Of a DNA stretch of 64,000 nt, positions 54,631 through 64,000 are shown one piece after another. Within the stretch, counting starts at the first letter, position 1; every line of letters begins with the position of its first letter. Source of the stretch: Erpobdella octoculata (taxonomy: Eukaryota; Annelida; Clitellata; Hirudinida; Erpobdellidae); NCBI GenBank assembly GCA_963978895.1, contig OZ022242.1:1377819-1441818 (forward strand), read 5' to 3'. The notes beneath the pieces are model-generated. The model was not told where the DNA came from and did not search any database. It saw only the letters and a list, made by a program, of their open reading frames with translations. Made by a program: the position numbers and the translations under genes.

Positions 54631-55418
54631 GAACGGAATAGCGCTATCTAGGCAATTTACTTAATTATGAAAGAAACTGCTATAGGTACAACAAATTCAA
54701 GATTATTCAGAATCAGAACTAGGATTTTGTCAGCGTTAGCGCTTATGCTTTTTAAATAACTAACTATATAATTATTAGTAAAATAAATAATTGGCTTGTA
54801 TATAGAATTTCAAGAGATATGTCTGCAATCTGCAAGTAAGCACAACGTACAACGCACTGATAGAAATATCCACGATGAAAGTAGTAGAGGAAAGTAGATG
54901 GTTGCAATAGTTGGTAAAAAAATTACAAATAAGTTTTGTTCTTAAGATGAATAGAAGTGTTTATTTGACACTTCTTTTATTAGTTTTTAATTTTGTGGCA
55001 AAACAATTTTAAAAAGCATAAAGAAATCAACAAACTGAGATTTTTTGACAATTGCTCTCAAGTCGTGAAAGGTACGAAAACGCCCAAAAACCAAACCCGG
55101 GATGCAGTTGCAATTTTTTATTTATTTATTTATTTGTTTTAAATGTTTTAAAGATTATTAAAAACCACAGGTACAACCAGTCAGCGCTGATAACGCTTGA
55201 TGGGGGAAGAAAACCGTAAAAATGTCCATTAGTCATTTTCGTAGCTACAGTGTCAAATGTCGAGCTATTTGCTCAAAAATTCTTTATTTAGGCCTTAGCA
55301 ATGAACTCTAGAATCTTAGAGCCTACATAAGTTTGTAAATAATTTTTTATTCATTTAATTTTAATCAAAATCCATAAATTACTTTTTGTATGGTGTAATT
55401 TTACAGCAGAAAAAAAAA
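54631..55418. other. Spacer between tRNA-Val copies 1 and 2
   Basis: A/T-rich. The last 150 bases are similar to the sequence before Val copies 3 and 4. Confidence 0.5.
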
Positions 55419-55491
55419 TGTTTCCGCCCAGGCTCGAACTGGGGACCTTTCGCGTGTTAGGCGAACGTGATAACCACTACACCACGGAAAC
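55419..55491 (-). tRNA. tRNA-Val (AAC), copy 2
   Basis: Identical to copy 1 over all 73 bases. Its downstream flank (ggtgtaattttacagcag and a T9 run in transcript sense) and upstream flank (ttgcaagagggggtaatggc) are shared with copies 3 and 4, so these came from duplication of a larger block. Confidence 0.97.
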
Positions 55492-56040
55492 GAGAACGAA
55501 GTGAGTAGTCAAATTATATTTCTGATTTTTTTCTCATCCGAGCGCGTAGCCATCAAAATTTTTCTGGAAAACTCAGTACTTGCAAGAGGGGGTAATGGCG
55601 TATCCAAAATGTCCTGGAGGGGATATATATATATTATTAACATGAAACACCTTTAAATGGTCCGGGCTGTAAATTAAATTACGAAATTGTCCGTCTAGAC
55701 ATATGTGAAAAAATTCATTCAAGAAAACCTCCATTCACACCCAAGAACAGGAATATAATGGAGATATATTATAATGAGATCGTACAGCACTGTAAAATGT
55801 CTGATATAAACACTTTCTATAGCGCATAACTTTGAGTTTCAACGATTTTCATTCAAAATAACCTTTTATAAACAACTCCCAGAGTTTTGCGATATCAGAA
55901 TATTTAACGCATTTATTTTCACATATCGTTTGCACTAAGAAGGGGTTTTTGATCAGTTAGCCAGTCCACTATATATTATCTGCTAAAATCGCCGAAGTTT
56001 GTTCTGATATTAGGCTAAGTTGTTGTTAAACGTATTCAAT
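55492..56040. other. Spacer upstream of the duplicated tRNA units
   Basis: A/T-rich. The first 120 bases match the region above Val copies 3 and 4; the rest is unique in the window. Confidence 0.45.
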
Positions 56041-56151
56041 GTGAAATGACGCCAAATCTAACTTATCTCACTTGGCACTGCTGTTCAAGAGCGTCTGCCA
56101 TCTTACAAACAATCAATTATTATTACCTATGTCAATCTCGATAGAACCGAC

Positions 56152-56234
56152 ACCAGGATGGCCGAGTGGTTAAGGCGTTGGACTTAAGATCCAATGGACA
56201 TATGTCCGCGTGGGTTCGAACCCCACTTCTGGTA
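56152..56234 (+). tRNA. tRNA-Leu (TAA), copy 1
   Basis: 83 bases with a long variable arm (gacatatgtc). Acceptor accagga pairs with ttctggt with one G-T pair. Anticodon TAA in gacttaagatc. A-box tggccgagtgg and B-box gttcgaacccc. A T4 terminator follows within ten bases. Confidence 0.97.
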
Positions 56235-56662
56235 AATACTTTTAATAAAAATTTAGGTGCTTGTGGTCTTATACTGTTTAATGTTTTCTGCAAAATCTAA
56301 TTAATGCCTATCTAATTCCGATTATACATACAGTAAAATTTTCGTTCTACGTTATCGAGGAAACTAATTATGTGTTTTTTTTAAGTTTTTCATATGATTT
56401 ATTCCTTCCTCGACGTCTATTTGGCTGTGATCACCTGAACCTCTTGCGCTAAAGCAAGTTGCCCGCTTAAGTGCAAAAAAGAAAGTAAAACGTTTTTCCA
56501 GTCGATACTGAGGCGAATCAAGTTCTTTACTTAGACCTTAGCAATGAATTCTAGAATTCCAGAGCCTAGATAGCTTTTGTAAATAATTTTTTTTTAATTT
56601 AATTTTAATCAACATCCATAATTTTCCTTTTTTATGGTGTAATTTTACAGCAGAAAAAAAAA

Positions 56663-56735
56663 TGTTTCCGCCCAGGCTCGAACTGGGGACCTTTCGCGTG
56701 TTAGGCGAACGTGATAACCACTACACCACGGAAAC
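56663..56735 (-). tRNA. tRNA-Val (AAC), copy 3
   Basis: Same 73-base sequence as copies 1 and 2, with a long T run past the 3' end. Belongs to duplicated unit A. Confidence 0.97.
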
Positions 56736-57689
56736 GACAAGGATGTAAGCGGTCAAATTATTTTACTGAGTTTTTCTCATCCGCGCCCGCGCAGCCATCC
56801 AATTTTTTTTGGAAAATTCAGTACTTGCAAGAGGGGGCAATGGCGTATCCAAAATGTCCTGGTGGGGGATGCACTTCCAAAAGTTTTCAAACATTTCTCC
56901 AAAAAGCTGATAACAGTGGGAAATCGTTGGTATTTTTTCAATAATTTTACTTTCAACTGCAGTAATTTTTCAAAAACCTAGTATTCTATCCAAACAAATT
57001 TTAATTTATATTCTGGTGAGAGATGCATTCCTTTCATCCTCTATTTGAATCTGTCCTTGAGAAGGGCCCAACATTTTTACACTTTCTCCTTTCAAAAAAC
57101 CTTATAATCGGACTACAATCGTAGTCGTAGGTATTTTACCAAAACTTTTTGGGAAGGGTTGTTAATTATTATTTGTTAATTGTTAAATAAATAATTGACA
57201 TACATAAGTAGGTATATAGAATTCCAAGGAGCACACACAACGTACAGATAGAAATACCCGCGATGCCAATGATGTTTGATTGTAAATGTAAACAAGTAAA
57301 GATAAAGAGTAAATTTTAAAAATTGCTTTTATTTGCCTCTTTATCTGAGTCAACGAACTAAAATTCTTGAATCTAAAACAACCGTTACGTTCAATCTTGT
57401 ACATTGTTTATATTTTTCCTATGAAAACAAAATTCATAAATTTAACTCGATGTATGGATTAGTTGTTATCTAAAACACTTCATTCATATATTGTTATCTA
57501 GAATACAGCCATTCTGAAAGTTTCAATGCTCTACGTAGATGAATATTAGTTGTATTTGCGTTTACCGGTAACGGTCAACTTGAAGTTCAAATTTTTGTTT
57601 AATACAACAACACTAACTTTCATATAAAATCGAATTTGATTAATTTTAATCGATTTAAGTAAGGCCTAATTCATGTCGGAAACATTCAA

Positions 57690-57830
57690 TTCATGTATTG
57701 TCATCCAGAATAATGCTTTCCTGAAAGTTTTAGAGCTCTAGGTGGTCGAAAAGTGAGTGAATTTTTATTTCAAAGATTTAATCACCACATACAAACAAAC
57801 AAAAAGACGTGTGAAGTTAAATAAAAGCTT
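57690..57830 (+). repeat. Repeat with CAAA-type tail in tRNA unit A
   Basis: attgtcatccagaataatgc, then gttttagagctctaggtggt, then acaaacaaacaaaaagacgt and gtgaagttaaataaaag. The layout (conserved body, tetranucleotide run, aagtta-aataaaag end) parallels the GACA-tailed repeats at 680-1060 and 63500-63840. It is repeated at 60180-60335 in unit B. Confidence 0.45.
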
Positions 57831-57843
57831 AAAAGAAAAACTA

Positions 57844-57915
57844 CTCCCCGTCGGGGAATTGAACCCCGGTCTCCCGCGTGACAGGCGGGGATACTTACCA
57901 CTATACTAACGAGGA
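57844..57915 (-). tRNA. tRNA-Asp (GTC), copy 1
   Basis: 72 bases; acceptor tcctcgt pairs with acgggga through G-T pairs; anticodon GTC in cctgtcacg; T-loop ttcaatt. A T5 run follows. Standard metazoan tRNA-Asp layout. Confidence 0.97.
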
Positions 57916-58233
57916 AGTACGGCGGTTAAGTTTAAAATGATGAACACAACGTGACAATTTTAACTTGCATATAAAATCGAATTTGATTAATTTTAATTGA
58001 TTTAAAGCCTAATTCATGTCGGAAACATTCAATTCATGTATTGTCATCCAGAATAAAGCTTCCCTGAAAGTTTTAGAGCTCTAGGTGGTCGTAAATTTGC
58101 GTCATTTGAATGTTAAATGACGCCAAATCTAACTTAACCTCTCCTGGCACTGCTGTTCAAGAGCGTGTGCCATTGTGCCATATAAAAAGCAATCAATTAT
58201 TAATATTATTATGTCAATATCAAGAGCATTATC

Positions 58234-58316
58234 ACCAGGATGGCCGAGTGGTTAAGGCGTTGGACTTAAGATCCAATGGACATCTGTCCGCGTGGGTTCA
58301 AACCCCACTTCTGGTA
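58234..58316 (+). tRNA. tRNA-Leu (TAA), copy 2
   Basis: As copy 1 but with two changes: ctg for atg in the variable arm (gacatctgtc) and A for G in the T-loop (gttcaaacccc). Both are tolerated positions, so it is probably still functional. Confidence 0.94.
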
Positions 58317-58519
58317 AATTCTTTTAATAAAAATTTACGTGCTTGTGGTCTTACACTGTTTAATGTTTTCTCCAAAAACTAATTAATGCCTATCTAATTC
58401 CGATTATACATACAGTTAAATTGTCGTTCTACGTTATCGAGTAAACTAATTATGTGTTTTTTTTTAGTTTTTCATATGATTTATTCCTTCCTCGACGTCT
58501 ATTTGGCTGTGATCGCCTG

Positions 58520-58980
58520 AATTGATTGATTTGCTAGATAAATAAACAAGTAAATTAAAAACGAATTTTTAAAACCAATATGTAATTAAAACACAAATTT
58601 TGCAATCAATTTTTTCTTATATTACTCTTTTATTTTATATTAAAGTCGAAATATCTTAATTATATCGAAATATCGAAATTAATAAAAATTAACTCAATTA
58701 ATTGACTTATTGTAAAACTAATAATTGAATATTGCATTTTCTTCTATTTTGAGCATGTATGCAAAATTTGAAAAAAATCTATCATCAGGAAGTGACTCAA
58801 AAATTGATTGCAAGATTTGAAACAGACAGAGAAACAGACAGAGAGAGAAACAGAGAAGACGAGTTAATAAAATCATTGGTAATAAAAACAATTGAAATGG
58901 GTGCTACAACAAATAATTCATTGCACTCCAACAACTCTTTCTTTGCAGATCAACAAATCTACCCTTGTGTTACAACAAAC
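58520..58980 (+). mobile_element. Insertion in tRNA unit B
   Basis: About 460 bp absent from unit A at the matching point (56438). It contains aaaattgattgcaagatttg followed by gaaacagacagagaaacaga, clearly related to the body and GACA tail of the repeats at 960-1030 and 63740-63810. No certain target duplication is seen. Confidence 0.6.
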
Positions 58981-59202
58981 CTCTTGCGCTAAAGCAAGTT
59001 GCCCGCTTAAGTGCAAAAAAGAAAGTAAAACGTTTTTCCAGTCGATACTGAGGCGAATCAAGTTCATTACTTAGACCTTTGCAATGAATTCTAGAATCCC
59101 AGACCCTAGATAGCTTTTGTAAATAATTTTTTTTAAATTTAATTTTAATCAACATCTATAATTTTCCTTTTTTATGGTGTAATTTTACAGCAGAAAAAAA
59201 AT

Positions 59203-59275
59203 AGTTTCCGCCCAGGCTCGAACTGGGGACCTTTCGCGTGTTAGGCGAACGTGATAACCACTACACCACGGAAAC
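59203..59275 (-). tRNA. tRNA-Val (AAC), copy 4
   Basis: Body identical to the other Val copies, but the base after the acceptor stem (discriminator) is T rather than A, because the flank reads atag instead of aatg. That may reduce charging. Confidence 0.93.
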
Positions 59276-60346
59276 GACAATGACGTAAGCAGTCAAATTA
59301 TTTTACCGATTTTTTCTCATCTGCGTCCGCGTAGCCATCCAAATTTTTCTGGAAAATTCGGTACTTGCAAGAGAGGGCAATGGCGTATCCAAAATGTCCT
59401 GGTGGGGGATGCACTTCCAAAAGTTTTCAAACATTTCTCCAAAAATTTTACTTTCAACTGCAGTCATTTTTCAAAAAACTAGTATTCTACCCAAACAAAT
59501 TTTAATTTATATTCTGGTGAGAGATGCATTCCTTTCATCCTCTATTTGAATCCGTCCTTGAGAAGGGCCCAACATTTTTCAAACATTTTTACACTTTCTC
59601 CTTTCAAAAAACCTAATATTCGGACGGAATCGTAGTCGTAGGTACTTTACCAAAACTTTTTGGGAAGGGTTGTTGATTATTATTTGTTAATTGTTAAATA
59701 AATAATTGACATACATATGTATATAGAATTCCAATGGAGCACACACAACGTACAGATAGAAATACCCGCGATGCCAATGATGTTTGATTTTAAAAGTAAA
59801 CAAGTAAAGATAAAAAATAAATTAAAAAAATGCTTTTATTTGCCTCTTTATCTGAGTCAACGAACTAAAATTTTTGAATCTAAAACAACCGTTACTCTCA
59901 ATCTTGTACATTGTTTATATTTTTCATATGAAAACAAAATTCATAAATTTAACTCGATGTATGGATTAGTTGTTATCTAAAACACTTCATTCATATATTG
60001 TTATCTAGAATACAGCCATTCTGAAAGTTTCAAAGCTCTACGTAGATGAATATTAGTTGAATTTGCGTTTACCGGTAACGGTCAACTTGAAGTTCAAATT
60101 TTTGTTTATTACAACAACACTAACTTTCATATAAAATCGAATTTGATTAATTTTAATTGATTTTAGGCCTAATTCATGTCGGAAACATTCAATTCATGCA
60201 TTATCATCCATAATAATGCTTTCCTGAAAGTTTTAGAGCTCTAGGTGGTCGAAAAGTGGGTGAATTTTTATTTCAAAGATTTAATCACCACAGACAAACA
60301 AACAGAAAGACGTGTGAAGTTAAATAAAAGATTAAAAGAAAAACTA

Positions 60347-60418
60347 CTCCCCGTCGGGGAATTGAACCCCGGTCTCCCGCGTGACAGGCGGGGATACTTA
60401 CCACTATACTAACGAGGA
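60347..60418 (-). tRNA. tRNA-Asp (GTC), copy 2
   Basis: Identical to copy 1 over 72 bases, in unit B, with a T5 terminator in transcript sense. Confidence 0.97.
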
Positions 60419-60735
60419 AGTACGGCGGTATAGTTTAAAATGATGAACACAACGTGACAATTTTAACTTTCATATAAAATCGAATTTGATTACTTTTAAT
60501 TGATTTAAGGTTTCATTCATGTCGGAAACATTCAATTCATGTATTGTCATCCAGAATAAAGCTTCCCTGAAAGTTTTAGAGCTCCAGGTGGTCGTAAATT
60601 TGCGTCATTTGAATGTTAAATGACGCCAAATCTAACTTACCTCTCCTGGCGCTGCTGTTCAAGAGCATGTGCCATTGTGCCATATTACAAACAATCAATT
60701 ATTGATATTATTATGTCAATCTCGAGAGCATTATC

Positions 60736-60818
60736 ACCAGGATGGCCGAGTGGTTAAGGCGTTGGACTTAAGATCCAATGGACATATGTCCGCGTGGGTT
60801 CGAACCCCACTTCTGGTA
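60736..60818 (+). tRNA. tRNA-Leu (TAA), copy 3
   Basis: Identical to copy 1. The downstream flank changes immediately after the T4 terminator, marking the end of the duplicated region. Confidence 0.97.
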
Positions 60819-60830
60819 AAAACTTTTGAG

Positions 60831-61658
60831 GCGCTTGTGCAAAAGGGTGCATGAACATTTTGAAAAGAAAAAATATATTACTTTGAAATCTTGTTGCAAA
60901 ACAGCATTTGCATCCTTTATTATTAAATTTTTCTTAGGCTGCTTTTTCGTCTGTGTGTTTGATTATCCGGATCAAATTGAAAAAACAATTTATCACTATC
61001 TTCCAGATTTACAAATCGATGATTTGACCTTTAACATGAAACCGGATATTCTTTCATTCAATCTTCTTCTTTTCCATCTTTTATGTTTGAATGAAACCAG
61101 ATATTCTTGCAATCATACTTCTTTATTTTCATTTTCTTTCCATCTTTTCCGTTTCTTAGTATAAAATTTGTTCATTTCGTCGTTTGTATTGTCTTTATTG
61201 CGTTTAAATCTAGACTTGTACAAAATATTAATAAATAAACTGTAGCCTATAATTGTAAACAACTCTAGAGAATTGTGTTGCTAGCCATCTGGATTGTATA
61301 CAAAGATTTGGATAGTCATTTTTTAATGTCAATAAATTTAAACCAGTTGAAAAATTTACATTATTTCAAAACAGGCTATTCACAATAGTTAAAAAAACTT
61401 GTTAAAACTTCCAGTTTTTTAAGTATTACTTAATTTAAAAAAATTTATATTTTTTTCAAAACCCTTGATTAATCATCAAACTGATTTAAAATATGGTACG
61501 ATTTTAAATATTTAAATATTTTATGTAATTTCAAGATATTATTATACCTTCAGGTATTCTAAGCTCACTACCAGATAAGAGGTTAATGTTTTTGCTGCTT
61601 CTTAAGTTTTCTCTACTTCCAGTCTAAAAATCAACAATAATATCTTAATCTGCTTCAG
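60831..61658. other. Intergenic DNA
   Basis: A/T-rich. A 112-codon plus-strand ORF at 60826-61164 shows no domain and overlaps the end of the tRNA unit; not called. Confidence 0.4.
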
Positions 61659-62080
61659 TGCACACTCAAGCTTATGCCACTGCATCCATAAGCCAGAAGA
61701 ACCATACCACTGTAAATCCTTCTAGAGATGCTAGCTTACCTGCGTGTGATTTGGGAGTCGATGAACCTAATCAACCACTCCTGCAGAAATATTTAAAGCG
61801 GCACTTTAGCAACAATCTTAGCTTTTTTACCACCAAATGGTGCATGCAACATGGTTGGCTTGAGTATTCTGTAGAAAAAGATGCCTGTTACTGTTTTCCA
61901 TGTAGAAAATTTCAGAGTGAAAATGACGCAAGATGGTGTGTACAGAGATTTGGTAACTGGAAAATTGCTACATCTAAAGACGAAGGCTTAAGAAAACAGC
62001 AGCGCAGAAACAAACATGCTAGCCATAGCACAATGGAAAGAGTACACATTCATGAGACGAAGTTGTCAGACTGCGGATAA
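61659..62080 (+). pseudogene. TTF-type zinc finger of a hAT-like transposase, fragment
   Basis: The 140-codon frame contains WLEYSVEKDACYCFPC with CxxC, then NWKIATSKDEGL and a His-containing end. This is the TTF-type zinc-finger pattern found in front of hAT-like transposase domains (ZMYM1-like proteins). It is preceded by a good acceptor (cttaatctgcttcag) and ends at a stop at 62078-62080. No ATG starts it and no catalytic domain follows in the window, so it is a broken transposon copy or one exon of a domesticated gene. Confidence 0.6.
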
Positions 62081-63490
62081 ATTAAAGTTACTAAAAATCT
62101 GCACCCTTTTTAAAATTGTTTTGGTAAAATTTACATGCTTTATAATCAGCTTGTGTATTTAGCACCGGTAGGTTTTGCAGAAAAATATTGTTTGTTCCGA
62201 TTGTGTCCATAAGCACACTCCAAGATTTCTTCAACTGTTGTAGCAAAATTACCGATGTTTTGGCACATGACGTAATCCATTATTGCTGACAGCTAGAGAT
62301 TTTTTATTATTTCTCAATTTATACTTTTTTTTCAAATGCATTGCTTATATTCAAAACTAAAAATAATGAAAAAGTATGGTAGATGGAGTGACGAGTTTTT
62401 AGAAGTTGTGGTTGGTGTTATCAAAAGTGGATAGTCAGTAGGAGCAGTTTCCTTTGATCTAAAATTCATATAAAACATTAGTACACTCCATAAAAAATAT
62501 CGAGGTATATCAGTCTTTTGGTCCAAACGTCAGTGGCGAAAATACCTTACATTAGAAGTTTAAACTTTAATGACTTTATTTCACAAAGCGTTAAAGTAAA
62601 ACAAATCGGAAAAAGTGTATGTGATGCAGAAAATGTTAATAAGTATAGTGAATTGCTGTTTTATCTTAATTTTCAAAGCGTCTCTTTCAAATTCAACTGA
62701 TTTTAGCCCAAGGCTGCTATTCTAACATTTGAAAACTGAAATATTGGGCCACCCTGTATAGCCTAAAATAAACCGTTGAAAATTTTTAAAATTTTTCAGA
62801 AAAGGAATTTTATAATCTCAAATTGACTAACTACGTTGCAGTAAGTATATGCAAGAAGCTGCCCTCTGTTGTAATTTTGCAAAGCGCGGGATTGCATTAA
62901 CATTCATGGCTAGCAACAAACAGCTTTCTTAATATAGAATTGATTTATCAGATTTTGCAGTCAAGTGACAAACTTCGCAACTTGTTCACGACTAACTTAG
63001 TGTTAAACATCACGTTCATCCATAAATCACTTTGCATGAAATTGTCTGTGGACGTTTATGCGACCTTACCATTAATTCAAATATCTTTCAAGACTGTTCA
63101 ATCGGTGTGTTTAGTGTATGGTACCACACTTTTGCATTCAGGTGTGGAACTTTACAACTTGGCCATGACTCACTTTGGATAAACTATCAACGGACAAACC
63201 CCAAAAAATGAAGTAGGCTACAGGCATACGGGGTTACTATCAATTCACATATCTTTAAAACTTTTTTATTTGGTTTATGTAGTATATGGTACTCCAGAGA
63301 AAATCAATTTTAAAAAAGTCTCTGGTTTAAATAGAAATGGATTATTTTTCGATAAAACGTTTAGATTTAGTTTTGCTGTTAATAACTTTTCACACAATAT
63401 TTGATAACTTTTGCTCTTTGATTGTTGAAGAATTTTCTAGTTTAAAATATATGTAGATTGAAAATAACTCAAGTAACGAAAAATTAAAAT
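62081..63490. other. AT-rich intergenic DNA
   Basis: Short ORFs only (largest 80 codons at 62940). No recognisable remainder of the transposase. Confidence 0.4.
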
Positions 63491-63499
63491 CTTGATTTC

Positions 63500-63840
63500 T
63501 AAACAAGTGAATCAAAAAACAAAGTTTTTTAAAAACACACTTTTATATAATCGATTGTGTAGGCCACATTCTGTTACATAAACAACGAGCATATTACCAT
63601 AGACAATAAATAGTTCGACGAAAATATCACAAATAATTATTTAATTAAATTTTGTCCAATCGATTCGAAAATTTGATAGAATGCATTATTAATTAGTTCG
63701 GAGGTATGTTTAAATTTTGAAGTCTCTAGCTCATCGGGAAGTTAGTTTAAAATTGATTGCAAAATTTGACGACAGACAGATAGACAGATAGATAGACAGA
63801 CAGACAGAGAAGTCAAGTTAAGTAAAAGTGTGTAAAAAAC
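63500..63840 (+). repeat. Interspersed repeat ending in (GACA)n, copy 2
   Basis: Second copy of the 680-1060 repeat in the same orientation. It ends tagacagacagacagagaag followed by tcaagttaagtaaaagtgtg. Confidence 0.8.
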
Positions 63841-64000
63841 AGAACTTCGGATTAGAAAAACTAACGTCATGTGTAATATAAAAAAATGATCAAAAATCCA
63901 CTGGCTTCAATCAGTATACACTGTGGCTGTACCCGTCAGTCCCGTAGCACACCGTTGTTAACATCTCGGTCAATAATAATGAAATTCTGATTATATTTCG

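Larger units (their letters stand above)
56040..60830. repeat. Tandem tRNA units (Leu-Val-Asp), 2 full and 1 partial
   Basis: Unit A starts near 56040, unit B near 58110 and partial unit C near 60610; each opens with aaatgacgccaaatctaact. Order within a unit: tRNA-Leu (+), tRNA-Val (-), tRNA-Asp (-). Unit B carries about 460 extra bases at 58520-58980 and lacks about 40 bases of unit A near 56905-56945. Unit C stops matching right after its tRNA-Leu. Confidence 0.9.

Noticed and set aside
58110..58382. ORF with DGRVVKALDLRSNG
   Set aside because: This peptide is the translation of a tRNA-Leu gene, a common artefact; the same occurs at 60669.

Overview
The window is AT-rich animal nuclear DNA. 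Genes are split by GT-AG introns, and there are eukaryotic tRNA genes with internal promoters, SINE-like elements, degenerate TTAGGG-type arrays and very long microsatellites. The receptor, the metalloprotease-type gene and the repeat content suit an invertebrate, perhaps a spiralian such as an annelid. I cannot name the species. Bases 25406-25605 are an assembly gap.

Four protein genes can be built exon by exon, all on the minus strand. From right to left: (1) 52651-49334, a 7-exon PIM-like Ser/Thr kinase of 413 residues. (2) 47482-40119, a 15-exon ADAM-like type I membrane protein of 633 residues whose zinc-binding motif has been replaced. (3) 38073-28007, an 11-exon, 1361-residue coiled-coil and acidic protein that I do not recognise. 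(4) 20419-15121, a 2-exon 5-HT1A-type serotonin receptor with a third intracellular loop of about 650 residues. Each model was assembled by requiring splice sites, open frame and matching codon phase at every junction. Total coding lengths are multiples of three, and each model ends at a stop codon. The four genes show no sign of acting in one pathway; serotonin signalling, cell-surface adhesion and kinase signalling are separate roles.

Layout: 1-15.1 kb is mostly gene-free AT-rich DNA with repeats, including a perfect 0.9 kb ATTC array and a retroposon with a 12-bp target duplication. 15.1-20.4 kb holds the receptor. 20.4-28.0 kb is intergenic, with an inverted-repeat-bounded telomere-like block, minisatellites and the gap. 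28-52.7 kb is the gene-rich part. 54.5-60.8 kb holds nine tRNA genes (4 Val-AAC, 3 Leu-TAA, 2 Asp-GTC), much of it tandemly duplicated in units of about 2.1-2.5 kb. 60.8-64 kb has a transposase-type zinc-finger exon and an interspersed repeat whose other copy lies at the left end of the window.

The items most worth checking are the ADAM-like pseudoprotease with an in-frame Ser/Pro microsatellite, a 94-bp telomere-cored element with terminal inverted repeats and a perfect 9-bp target duplication inside the kinase gene, and the receptor's C-terminal exon, which a single-ORF reading misses.
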